Source of the DNA: Distichodus sexfasciatus
Lineage: Eukaryota; Chordata; Actinopteri; Characiformes; Distichodontidae
Direction: 5' to 3'
DNA length: 64,000 bases
Assembly (NCBI GenBank): GCA_032718565.1
Contig: JAVGVS010000401.1
Coordinates: 80,362 to 144,361 of the forward strand
The translations under genes were made by a program, and so were the position numbers. Below the pieces are notes generated by a model. It worked only from the letters and a program-made list of their open reading frames with translations, did not search any database and was not told where the DNA came from. The first letter of the stretch is position 1; each line of letters opens with the position of its first letter. Of this stretch, positions 44,470 to 54,841 are shown piece by piece.

Positions 44470-44700
44470 TAAGAAAACCATGGTAAAACAAAAACCATGG
44501 TAACCATGGTAGAACAAAAACCATGGTTTTAAAGACCAAAAAATTATACTTGCAGAGAGGTTTTAACTGTGGTAAAACCATGATAAAACCATAGTCATAA
44601 ACCATGGTTTCCATAATTGCAAAAAACCATGAAAACCATGAAAAAGCGGCAAACCATAGTAAACCATGGTTATTTAAATCATAAATGTAAACCATGGTTA
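44470..44700. repeat. CACTA right subterminal CCATGG array
   Basis: Seven exact CCATGG palindromes plus several one-base variants occur within about 230 bp, mostly as AAACCATGGT. They mirror the left end and stop exactly where gypsy-A integrase sequence resumes. Confidence 0.8.
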
Positions 44701-44703
44701 ATT

Positions 44704-44815
44704 TTAAATGAGAATCAGCGCCAAATGCTGCTCGATCTGAGCTTTATGACAACTTGTTCTGCTGTAATTGTTGGAAATAAGTGCGATTTAAATGCAATAA
44801 TAATCAAGAGACAAT
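44704..44815 (-). pseudogene. Gypsy-A integrase remnant between two insertions
   Basis: A 112-bp piece of the integrase core, stranded between the CACTA element on its left and the GTTTCCATC element on its right. Its minus-strand reading starts with the DYY motif and IAL that normally follow the first catalytic aspartate region. It then needs frame changes and contains a stop. Its edges match, in order, the integrase sequences that end at 52.1 kb and restart at 29.6 kb. Confidence 0.7.
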
Positions 44816-45496
44816 AGCCAAGTTTCCATCAGTTTTGTTATCGACAAACCAGAATATGCAATTGCTGTCTCAGCCTGTTTCCATCAACTGGCTTTGCTCG
44901 ATAAAATGGTTAATGCGTGATACATCCACATCCCCAAAGCAATTTATCGCATAAGTTTTGGTGTATTACCAAAAAATTTCTTATGAAGCCGTTTCCATAC
45001 ATAATTTTGTGTATGTATAAAATTATCTACCTTTTTTTTCCACGTGTACCTTCCATAAAACAAACAAAAGAAAAAAAATGATGGAAGATTATTGAACAGT
45101 TTTTTGGGGGTATGACTTACTTATTTCAGTTTCACAAATAACTGAATTGTACAAAATATCTGAAGACGACAGCAGAATTAAGCGGTTTAACGTCTGATAG
45201 CCCTAGAGCTCGAAGAAAGTATCCCCAGTCTTGGCAAACCCACAGGTATGGGAGACCCACGGAATAAACCCGGAATAAGACCTTCTGGGAGGTGGGTGGA
45301 GAGAGTGAGGTGACATAGGATTGAATTTCCGACTCCGTCCCCTCCCACAAGAAATCCCATCCCAATCCTATAAAAAAACTGGGGAAAATCCGTCCCGTCC
45401 CAATCCCAGAAGAATAGCTCATTCCTCCCACTCCCGTGTTGTTTTGTTTTTTTTGGCTGGAACCTGTCAGTTACAGTAAAAAAAAAATAGAGTACA

Positions 45497-45682
45497 TGTT
45501 GTGTTATGAACGTAATTATTAAAGAAAGGAACTGAGGCCGAGACAATCAATACGCAGCACACAGCAGTAACGCTTCAACATTTCTTCTCTCCTTTACTTC
45601 TACCTCCGCACACTTATAAGAGAGTGCGCACATTCTCTTTGTGCCATCACCACAAGTGGCGAATGTGAAACATTTCCCTTTT
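45497..45682 (-). repeat. Gypsy-C 3' LTR
   Basis: TGTTGTGTTATGAACG...GAATGTGAAACA. A shortened tip distinguishes it from the other copy, which ends GTAAGAACACAACA. Confidence 0.85.
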
Positions 45683-45860
45683 ACTCAAGGAAGTGAACCA
45701 CTAGGAATTAAACAGTTTAACAGGACATAACAGTTAGACTAGACATAGTTAAGACACATAGTCCTGAAGCCAGCGAGGTGGTCGTCTGACCCGAGCAGAG
45801 CTGCAGTAGTGTCCACGGTGTCACCAGGGTCAGACTCAGAAACTGGGCATGAGTCACTCA

Positions 45861-47230
45861 TCAGAAATTCTGTGTCAAATCAGCAGGCATTTGAAATGAA
45901 GCAGGCACATGGCATTTGGTTAAACGTGAAGCATGCCATTTTTTTCCATCAGCCAGTAGGTAAGTGCTTGGGCCAACTTTCCTCTTTATTTCCAATGGCG
46001 GAGAGTATCGGGGATGTCCTTTTGGAGTATGGGTCGGTGTCCGGAGCGCACCTTGTCCCCTTCCTGGAAAACTGGAATTCGCACGCCACGTCATCTTACT
46101 CTGTTGGGAGGACACTCTCTGACGAAGAGCGTCAGCATCATTGCTAACTAGTGGTGGGGGAAGAACATGCAGGCGTGTGCGCATTTTTCGACCATGCAGC
46201 AACTCAAATGGAGACAATTGCAGTAGTGGCATGTGGAGTGTACGGTACACCAAGGCCCGAATCATGGCGCATCTTCCCAGAATGTTCCTTGCAGAATAGC
46301 AGATTAATATAGATGCCCTCTGGGACCGGTGGAAACGTTCCACTGCACCATTCGCAGCAGGGTGGTAAACAGCAGTACGTATGTGATGTATGTCGCAGTC
46401 CTTCAAGAATGCAGCAAACTCAGCAGACACAAATTGAGGTCCATTGTCAGATCACGATGGTTAGGGGATTACCCAATCTGCTAAATACTGACTTAAGAAA
46501 AGCAATAATATTCGCTGTTGTAGCTGTGGGCGTAAAAGCCACCTCCGGCCCCTTACTGTGGTAGTCGACCAGCGTCAGTGCAAAACGACGAAGTCAGAAT
46601 GCATGAGTGTCCGATGGACCAACCACATCAATCTTTTCCCAAAGCACGATGGAAATTGCCTGCACTGGTTGCAGGGAGCAGCAGAGAAGCAGGCTTGTCT
46701 AAAGACTAACAAGTATGGCTGTAATTTGTGCACTCACAGAGTCATCATACCTGGCCACCAGTAAAGTTCACGGATGCTCTGCTTAGTTCGCACTATACCT
46801 TGGTGACCTTTGTGAGCCAGGCTAACCAGGGTGCGACGTAGAGCAACAGGCACCAGGAGTCGTAAACCCCTGAAGATGAAATCATTTTTGCTGAACCAGT
46901 TCATCACGAGTCTGAAGTATGGGCGTAGTGCTGTATGACAGAAGCAGATAAGTTAGGCTTAACCTTCCCAGCAATCTGTGTGCATAAGGCACATAGTTCA
47001 GGGCAGGAAGCAGAAGCAGAGGCAAACTCTTTGGGAGAAATAGCAGAGAGATGATCAGCGGTTAGCATAGCCTGAAACTCAGGCTCAATTCGGTCTCACC
47101 AGCGACTGAACAGAGGCAGACAGGAAAGACAAATCAAACAGTGTTATTGTTTGAACCAGGGCAAATAAAAGCGGCATCATCGTAAACACAACAGTCGGCG
47201 CTGCCCAGCGTGCAATCATATACCAACTCG
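45861..47230 (-). pseudogene. Gypsy-C integrase, broken
   Basis: The C-terminal part (46430-45861) contains the block with the catalytic glutamate (YHPAANGAVERFHRSQ) and SPFELLHGRKMRTRL, a Metaviridae integrase tail. The upstream zinc-finger and first core segment (about 47230-46430) is recognisable only in short pieces, with several frameshifts and stops. Confidence 0.7.
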
Positions 47231-47231
47231 A

Positions 47232-48261
47232 TCAGACCCTTTGGTAGTAAGTAGAGTGGTTAAAGCTTGATGGTCTGCGCGGTGTAAATCTTCGGCCCCA
47301 TAAGTATGTTCTCCACTTCTCTACAGCCCACACACATCCAAGGGCTTCCTTCTCGACTGTGTAGTATTTACATTCCGCAGGAGACAAAGTCCTAGACACG
47401 AATGCAACAACACGCTCTGTGTGATCAGGCTGAACCTGAGATAGAACAGCACCAAGGCCATAGTCTGATGCATCAGTAGAGACAATGGTGGGGAGATCAG
47501 GGCTAAACAGTGCTAAGGCAGGACTACGCACTAACAACTTCTTCACAGTGTCAAAACTGAGTTGTGCAGTCTCTGACCAGCTGAACTCAGTATCCTGTCG
47601 AACACAGGCACGCAATGGCTCAACAATAGATGCAAAGTTGGGGATAAACTTATTGTACCACGCCAAAAGTCCCAAAAATGATCGTAGCATTCCTGCACTA
47701 GTGGGAGCTGGAGCATGCAGAACAGCAGCAATGTGAACCCCATAAAATGACATCATCAAGGTAATTAACAACATTAGGAATACCTTTCAGAATTGTAGCC
47801 AGCATTTTCTGGAAGGCAGATGGAGCAGAAGCAAGACCGTATGGGACACGACAAAATCTGAACAGGCCCTCGTGGGTGATGAAGGCAGTCAGATCTCGGC
47901 TGTTCTCGTGGAGTGGCAGGTGGAAGTAAGCACTTTCTAAATCAATGGTAGAAAACACTGTAGCTCCATGCAGCAGTCCAAGCATTTCATCAATGTGTGG
48001 CAGGGGGTAAGAATCCACAATTACAGCTTTGTTGGGCTCACACAAATCTACACACATGCGAATATTACCAGACTTCTTTTGCACGACGACAATAGGCGAG
48101 ACCCAGGGAGAAGCATCTATCTTCTCAATCACACCCGCCTGAAGAAGATGCAGAATTTCAGCACTCACAGCACTCCGAACTGACAGTGGTAATCGACGCA
48201 GCTTTTGACGTACAAGCGTAACGTTCTGTGATACTTTAACTTTGTGCACAAATCCCTTCAC
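47232..48261 (-). pseudogene. Gypsy-C reverse transcriptase and RNase H
   Basis: The RT (48261-47698) has the block ending VDLCEPNKAVIVDSYPLP, the VPYGLASAPSAFQKM block and the catalytic NYLDDVILWGS. After a frameshift at about 47735, the RT thumb and RNase H follow (RSFLGLLAWYNKFIPNFA; VSTDASDYGLGAVLSQV; SRTLSPAECKYYTVEKEALG) to 47232. This is the enzyme pair that copies element RNA into DNA. It is inactive here. Confidence 0.8.
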
Positions 48262-49607
48262 ACAACCGAGAGTAGCACTGAAGTAGTGACCATTACCGGA
48301 ACGGAGGCCGTCACAGTGGCAGATTGAACAGCTGAACCATTAAAGCACAGATTCAAGCCCTTAATCAGATCCATACCAAGCAGAGCAGTACCGGATTCCA
48401 CAATGAAAAAGGACGTCTGACATGAAGCAGCATTCCAAGACACAGTAGCAGGCAAGCAGCCCAGAACAAGAATGGGAGCACGGGAATAAGTCACCAATTT
48501 AACTGTAGGAGGTAACAGGTGTTCGCCAGAAAAGTACTTTTCATACAGGGAGTTAGGCAAAATGGAGACAGAAGAGCCTGAATCTACAGCTAATTCCACA
48601 GGCACGGATACCTCTGAGGTCTCAATGTCAACTGTGCACTGGATCTTGTCAGATGCCAAAAGCTTATGCAAGTAAAGAATCCGAACCTCAGATAAATCAA
48701 TTTCATGCACAGAGCGCGTACCTGTTGAACGACACACTTTTGCAAAGTGTCCAATCTTATCACAAATGTTGCACTTAACTGATGCAGCACGGCAGGATGG
48801 GTCGTTTGCAAGATGTCGAGCAGAGCCGCAGCGGAAGCAAGTTCGGCCCGATGAAGGACGAGAAGGAGCAGCAAGTGGCGCCTTTGCAGATGGAGAAGGC
48901 GGTTCAGGTCGACGGCGTGCAGTATGAGCTGAAGACACGACTTGAACAGCCGAAGCGCGATCACCAGCAATAAACTTGGCCTGTTCCTCAGTAGCTTCGA
49001 TTTGCGTAGCAACCGTAACGGCTTTCTGTAAGGTTAAGTCCGGTTCGAAAAGCAATCGCTCTCGTATGCGTGAGTTATGAATGTGTTCTACTAACTGATC
49101 ACGCAAAGGCATCCAACATAGAGCCAAAGTCACACGAAACTGCCAAGTCTCGCAAAGCCGTAACGTACTGTAGCATGGATTTATGTGGAGCTTGCGCACG
49201 GTTCCTAAAAGCATGGCGTTCAGTCACGATATTACGCCGGGGGTAAAGTACATTTTCAAAGCAGCAACAGCGGCTTCCATGCTCTCACCCTGATCAGGTA
49301 ACGTGTAAAAGAGTCTCTGTCCCTCGGTTCCCAGACAGTGTAGCAAAGGTGCACGTCTACGAACACCAGGCCACTCATCCGCATTTGTAGCAACGACTAG
49401 CAGGTAGTTGTTGAACATCTTAAGCCACGTGTCAAAAGGTAATGCAGGTTCGCCAGGACATTGTAAAAAAGGCAAAAAAAAACGGGGTGGGCGCAGCCAT
49501 CGTTCGTTGGAGTGGGTAAAAAATAATCCTCGTCGCCAGTTTGTTGTGTTATGAACGTAATTATTAAAGGAAGGAACTGAGGCCGAGACAATCAATACGC
49601 AGCACAC
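48258..49607 (-). pseudogene. Gypsy-C gag and protease
   Basis: The capsid part (49607-49224) includes LPFDTWLKMFNNYLLVVATN. A second frame (49214-48258) holds the rest of capsid (IRERLLFEPDLTLQKAV), CCHC-like knuckles (CFRCGSARHLANDPSC and CNICDKIGHFAKVC) and an aspartic protease with VELAVDSGSSVSILPNSLYE. The frame break at about 49220 disables it. Confidence 0.8.
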
Positions 49608-49728
49608 AGCAGTAACGCTTCAACATTTCTTCTCTCCTTTACTTCTACCTCTACGCACACTTATAAGAGAGAGTACACACATTCTCTTTGTGCCATCACC
49701 ACCTAGTGGCGAATGTAAGAACACAACA
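49546..49728 (-). repeat. Gypsy-C 5' LTR
   Basis: TGTTGTGTTATGAACG...AACACAACA, 183 bp. It is followed on the minus strand by AA and CTGGCGACGAGGA, the probable primer-binding site. Confidence 0.85.
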
Positions 49729-50030
49729 GTACAGATCACAGCATACCCAGCTTAGTTGAATAAAAATCCAAAATGTAATATGTTATTTTATTGAACTGAA
49801 AGTCATCTTAACAATGCACAGTGTGTTTCATGTTGAATTTTATGCAAATCATCCATCTATCCATCCATCCATAAACACACACACACACATTATATAAACA
49901 CACATTATAATTTTCACTGAATTTCTATTACGATGGAGTCCCACTGTGTGGGAGTGTTATTATGATTCCCGGTCCCGCCCACTCCCGCTTACATTTTTTC
50001 CAGTCCCGTCCCAATCACGTTATTAATAGT

Positions 50031-51742
50031 GGGTGCGTTCGACTTGCTTACAGCGCTGGCTTAAAGCAATGCATTCTGGTATTGACGCAATGCATCTTGG
50101 TAAGATTTTTTTGTCCGACTTCAGTCGGCGCTGCAAAACGTCACCACGCGTCATCGTGTCACGTGGTACAAAAAGCTCGCGAGAGCAAGACGCCGTAAGA
50201 CAGATCCTGCAGCACCTCTCAACCGGCTGCACAAGCTGGGAACCGCCTCCGTGACGACACAACGTTGCCCTTATTGGCTGAAGAAATTTAGGGACGCGCA
50301 TGGCTTGTGTGACGTTTGTATCCCAGGAAGTTCCGATGCGTTACCTGCTATTTCAAGAAAGAAAAAAGCCCTCAATGATTCATGTTCATTTTGTGAAAGA
50401 TCCCCAGAAACCTCTGTACATTTGTCCATTTTCCATTTTTATGAATGATATAAAAATTTACAACAGCACACTACAATCTTCAGCAAACTCCAAAGCCATT
50501 AAAACAAATCTCCTCATGAGCTTGTTCCACCTTAGTGACTAAGGGTTTTTGTTTATCTATTTGTTTTTAATTTTCTTTTCTCTTTGGTGTTGGATGTTTT
50601 CACTTTGGTTTTTGTATTATGTCATGTCAAGCAGTGAGAACTGGTTTTCAGACAATTTACCTGCTAAAATAAAGTTAAAATAAATGCAATTAATAACACA
50701 ATGAAACATAATAAATAAAATAAATGCCCACTTTAATAGTACACTTTAGTTTTTGTTAGTTGTATTTTTATTGTTAGTTACTGTAATGTTGCACTGCTTT
50801 ATTTGTCAAATCATCTATTCTGTAAAGAAAGCATTCAAGTAAGAATTGCATAGTACTCTGTGCACTGTACTTTGCACATATGACAATATAAACTTTGAAT
50901 CCTTAAAACAAATGTTTTTTTTCTGCCAGCTATCTTTTCATACAGGGCCACAATTCACAATATTTTGAGCTTTTTTAAATACTGAAAATGGTTTGAATGA
51001 GGAGTTGGTTATTGTAAAAGAAGTAATGTGCATGCAGGCGATATTTGTATAGATTTATTTAAATCCTCCTGGCAGTGTCCCTTCCATTTTACATTCTATT
51101 CTTATAAGTAAGGTTAGTAGAACAAAAAGATATATATATAAAAAAAAATTTCTCTCTGGAAGTGTACATCTAGCATCACCCTACATATGATCACAACATT
51201 ACTTTGATATAACTGAGTGTCATCTGTCTAGCTTGATATTTTAGAACATCTGTTAACATCACCTAACATATTATTGAGTAAATAAGCAATGTGTAACAGT
51301 TTGCCAAACCCTTCTGACATTGAGGGTAATGCCCATATGCTATTTTTTATCAGATAAAGACATGATATCACACAAAATTAAACTGCTGTGCAGGTTTCCC
51401 ATTACATTAAAAATGTAGCCTGCAGTAAAGAGTTGTTTTGAGATTTATTCTGCCCTGTTCCGTAAACCAAAGGAGACTACAAGCATCAGATTATAGAAAA
51501 TAATGTGACGCATATATTTTTTAAGTTTTAATTTGCCTTCGCTGATCTCCGTATTCTTCATGCAAGAACACAGGAAACGCCAGCACCACGAGCTCGGCCA
51601 CTGCAGATCTCGCGCACTACGAGCGGTAAAAGTTGTCCGGCTTGTGGCCAGTCAGTTTTTTCTCCGCCCCTGCAGCCGCCGTAAGATCTCGTGCTACGTC
51701 ACGTCAGCTGCAGACAGACCTAAGCCCATGTCGAACGCACCC
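50031..51742. mobile_element. 1.7-kb DNA element with GGGTGCGTTCGAC inverted ends, TSD AGT
   Basis: GGGTGCGTTCGAC at 50031-50043 and its complement GTCGAACGCACCC at 51730-51742 form perfect 13-bp termini, with AGT on both outer sides. There is no recognisable transposase; short open stretches at 50251-50542 show no domain. It is a non-autonomous element, possibly Harbinger-like because of the 3-bp duplication. Confidence 0.75.
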
Positions 51743-52104
51743 AGTAGTGATTTTGTTTCCCATCCCGCGGGATTCCCGTGACCCGCGGGATTCCCGAAAA
51801 AATGTCAGCTTCTAGTGGAGAGACACTTCACAGAATGAAATGCACGTGATGAAAATGTATCATGTGACACATTTATTTGCGTTAAAGCCCTTCTTTTCCG
51901 ACAAAAAGTGTTTCCAAAGTAGTTTTTGCGACATCTGAAGTATCGATATAAAAGTTATGCGCTAAAGTTAAACGGAAAAATATTATGTCGACATTTACAA
52001 AATGTTATCGATAATTAGTATTTCCATCAGCTATATCGGTAAAAAATTTGAAGCGCTAAATATTTTTTCGAAAAAAAACTTATTGGATGGAAACCTGGCT
52101 TACG

Positions 52105-52800
52105 AGATAATGTTTTCCTTTGTACTCACACAGATCCGCGCCCATGGCGCTGCCATGGTCTGTCCGGAAGGGGTATTGGAATCAGCGGCTCTTTTCTTAG
52201 TGTCTTTTTATGCTCGCAGCAGAATTTACACATTTCAATTTTCCGTTTTAGCTCCGAAGACAGTCCTGGCCACCACACAGATGTCTGTGCTCTCTCTCTG
52301 CATTTGGTCAAGCCCTGGTGCCCTTCATGCCCTTCGTTCTAGAATTTCTCGTCGTAGGGACTCTGGAATGATAATACGGTTTCCCCGAGTAAGTAGGTCA
52401 TCAGTCTCTGACAATTCACTACTGAATGCATGAAAGTCTCTTATCGAAGGATGTACCTCTCGCGCGTGTGCGGGCCATCCGGTTCTGATTAGTTGTTTTA
52501 CTCTCTGCAAGTTTTCGTCATTTCTCGTTGCTTCACGAATTGCATTTATTTTACTTTGCGATGCCGGGACATTTCCCATGATGGCGTTCACATAGCAGCT
52601 TACATCTGATTCGGTGGTACTGTCCGTGGTGCCGCTTTGTGGGCTTCGTGATAACGTGTCCGCCACTAAGTGTTTTACCTGGAGCGTACTCGGCTGTCAC
52701 ATTGAATCTCATTAGTCTGAGTAAAAGTCTCTGGCATCTAATCGGCACGTTGTCCAGATCTTTGCTGTTTATCAACGGGACTATAGCACTTCGGTTAAGT
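52105..52800 (-). pseudogene. Gypsy-A RNase H end and integrase zinc-finger region
   Basis: Minus-strand reading from about 52795: PLINSKDLDNVPIRCQRLLL (RNase H to connection), then KTLSGGH and ADTLSRSPQ after a frame change, a linker, and the integrase zinc-binding end with SVWWPGLSSELKRKIEMC and CKFCCEHKKTLRKEPL. A further frame change precedes the first core strand at about 52105-52150. It is truncated on the right at about 52800, where reverse transcriptase should be. It belongs to the same family as the pieces at 28.9-29.6, 44.7 and 57.2-57.9 kb. Confidence 0.75.
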
Positions 52801-53055
52801 TGGAAAGAATTTCACAGATTCGAACTTCACGGCTCAATAAATCTTTAACGAAACGTTCTTACAACTCAATCTACGGGTCTATGCAACAGCGGTAAGGTAG
52901 ACAACGAGCTACAACCGGATTTTCGCCCAAACAATACGTCTTTAAAGAAAGACGGATAACATTGCTCCCTATGGTATACTACGGAACTCCAAAGTGTTCA
53001 AAAGTATTATGAAATATATACACTTTGAAGTTCCATACATACATAGTGTACATAT
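52801..53055. other. Junction region, origin unknown
   Basis: Non-coding sequence between the gypsy-A RNase H remnant and a minisatellite. I recognise no element end here. Confidence 0.35.
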
Positions 53056-53470
53056 CTAAGGTGTCATCATGGTCATACTACAGCACTTAGTTTGGGAAAA
53101 TGTGACCTAGTCTGTTTTAAATTATTTTTCATTGGCAATAAAATTCAATAGTTTTCTTACTGTAAGGTGTAGTTCCACCAAAACCACTCTGCCCATCTAG
53201 GGTGTCATCATGGTCATACTACAGCACTTAGTTTGGGAAAATGTGACCTAGTCTATTTTGAAAGAATTTTTTTGGCAATACAATTCAATAGCTATCTTAC
53301 TGTAAAGTGTAGTTCCACCAAAATCACTGTGCATATCTAATGTGTCACCATGGTCATACTACAACACTTAGTTTGGAAAAAAGTGACCTAGTCTTTTTTA
53401 AATTATTTTTTATTGGCAATAAAATTCAATAGCTTTCTTACTGTAAAGTGTAGTTCCACTAAAATCGTTG
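53056..53470. repeat. Minisatellite, ~140-bp unit, about three copies
   Basis: GTGTCA(T/C)CATGGTCATACTAC begins at 53061, 53202 and 53342. Each is followed by CACTTAGTTTGG, AAATTCAATAG and GTGTAGTTCCAC at constant spacing. Confidence 0.85.
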
Positions 53471-54489
53471 AGGCACCGTTGCAACACAGATACTTCAGCT
53501 TGTAGAAGTTCCACTTGAGTCTCCAGGCTCACTCGCTGTGGTAACTTTTGTCTCTGTCTGGGAACAGAATCTGGTAATGAGTAGGTCAAATCAGTTTTAA
53601 GGTCTGGATGAAAAGCCATCATAACCAATGTGCATTAACACAGACAGCTGTACAGCACCTGTAAAAACTGTAAACGTAACCCAGAAAAAATATAAACTGC
53701 TAATAAAATGCACACACTATCAGCAAAATTTTTCACAAAATTCAACAATCTCTTTGAGTTGGTATTTGTAGTTAAACCACACCCTTTTTTCTATCTCTTC
53801 TCTAAGCTTAGTATTTTTCCCTCAGTAGATTCAGAGCAAGAAAATATATTGCTTTAAATGAAATAAAATGTTCTTCAAACCAATTAACTATGCAAATGTC
53901 ACACAGTTAGAAATTTGTCTTCAGTCCAGTACAAGTAAACTCAGTTCACGATGAAGAAAAAGAAAACTGCTCCAACAGGTGTATTGTTTCCTCAAAGTGT
54001 CTAAAACACAGTTCAGATTCACAAAAAATAACCAGGAATAGTCTTTGCTGTTCGCTTGTGCAGTCAAGTTCAACAGACACACACTAACAAATCCGTGCTG
54101 AAATATCCCAGAAAGTTTTATAACAAAATGTCAGTCTGCACTTGAAAAACAGTCCAGGAGAAATTAGCAATTAGATGACTCCCTTAAAAAGCAAAATAAT
54201 CCTTTGTTTCCAGCCGAACTATTAAAAAAACACAGTCAGCTTGTAATCAATATCAAAATGGCCGATGAAGCACGAAGTCTAAAGATTTCAAAAAAATTTG
54301 CTGTCCTCGTCACATCAAAGAAAAACTGCGTAATCCACTCGCACAGAAATACAGGCGCCTCTAGCAACCCAGCAACCTAATCTCACCAGCTTCACCGATG
54401 CCGATTGAACACTCTCACAGCTCCTCAGCTCCCGTACCTTCAGGGTTTAATCGCCGTAGATTCCACACGATGACCGGTCCAGCTTCAGT
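53471..54489 (-). other. Probable internal leader region of retroelement D, no domain recognised
   Basis: Lies downstream (minus strand) of a primer-binding site. The only sizeable open stretch (53628-53410) has a coiled-coil-like core (VELLQAEVSVLQRCL), but I cannot assign it to gag or to a host gene. Confidence 0.35.
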
Positions 54490-54502
54490 TGTTCGGGCGC
54501 CA
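54490..54502 (-). other. tRNA-Lys-type primer-binding site
   Basis: On the minus strand TGGCGCCCGAACA lies two bases inside the LTR at 54505-54841. This is the complement of a tRNA-Lys 3' end as used by lentiviruses and by some Metaviridae and other LTR elements. Confidence 0.75.
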
Positions 54503-54504
54503 AT

Positions 54505-54841
54505 TGTAACGCTTTGAACCGGATAACTCATTAAGTTAACAGAATGAAAGAGTTGGGGGACGAAAAGTGGTGTCCCACACATTTAATGGCTGGTACACGA
54601 CAAACGCGCTCCTCTCATACATGGGAGATTAACTCTTTCAGGGCGTTACAAACTAAAGTAAAGACGAAAATAATAACAAGCAAACAGAGCGAGCTTCATC
54701 TATGGTGGTCCTCAGGCACAGTCACGTAGTCCTTCTACGTCATCACCACATAGCGCACGTTATACGTGAAGTGATCAGTCTCTTAAAGGGCACACTGCAC
54801 AATAATGTAATGCGTGCAAATACATAGATTTGGCCGTTACA
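54505..54841 (-). mobile_element. LTR of retroelement D, 337 bp
   Basis: TGTAACG...CGTTACA tips, followed on the minus strand by the tRNA-Lys-type primer site. The partner LTR is not in the window. It breaks the DIRS reverse transcriptase sequence to its right. Confidence 0.75.

Larger units (their letters stand above)
29616..44700. mobile_element. CACTA (EnSpm-type) transposon carrying transposase and BEN-domain genes
   Basis: The left end begins CACTATGGTTT at 29616. The right end finishes AAACCATGGTTA at 44700. ATT lies outside both ends (29613-29615, 44701-44703), the 3-bp duplication expected of CACTA elements. When the element and one ATT are disregarded, the gypsy-A integrase coding sequence on the two sides is continuous in order. 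It contains a tnp2-type transposase gene (minus) and a BEN-domain gene (plus) diverging from 33.28 kb, both without disabling mutations. Its own length without gypsy-B is about 9.3 kb. The right terminus departs from a perfect CACTA inverted repeat (8 of 11 inner positions match). Confidence 0.8.
45497..49728 (-). mobile_element. Gypsy-C LTR retrotransposon, TSD GTACA
   Basis: Minus-strand element with LTRs at 45497-45682 and 49546-49728 and GTACA just outside both (45492-45496, 49729-49733). Reading leftwards: LTR, CTGGCGACGAGGA primer region, gag, protease, RT, RNase H, integrase, purine tract AAAAGGGAAA, LTR. It inserted in the GTTTCCATC element. The LTRs are similar, but one has lost part of its tip, and the genes are frameshifted. 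Confidence 0.9.
44818..52098. mobile_element. 7.3-kb element with CCARGTTTCCATC inverted ends
   Basis: The ends CCAAGTTTCCATC (44818-44830) and GATGGAAACCTGG (52086-52098) are inverted with one mismatch, and the integrase of gypsy-A is broken exactly here. A CGATAAA/ATCGATA-rich, TTCGAAAA-type sequence lies inside both edges. It carries no transposase of its own that I can see. It hosts gypsy-C (45.5-49.7 kb) and a second DNA element (50.0-51.7 kb). The TSD is unclear (ATA against TTA), so the superfamily is open. Confidence 0.65.

Noticed and set aside
44651..44661. AAACCATAGT as the right end of the CACTA element
   Set aside because: It is a better match to the left tip, but gypsy-A integrase sequence begins only at 44704 and the ATT duplication fits 44701-44703.
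53410..53628. Coiled-coil-like 72-codon ORF as a host exon or gag
   Set aside because: Its N-terminal half could be real, but the 3' part runs into the minisatellite and no splice sites or family features support it.
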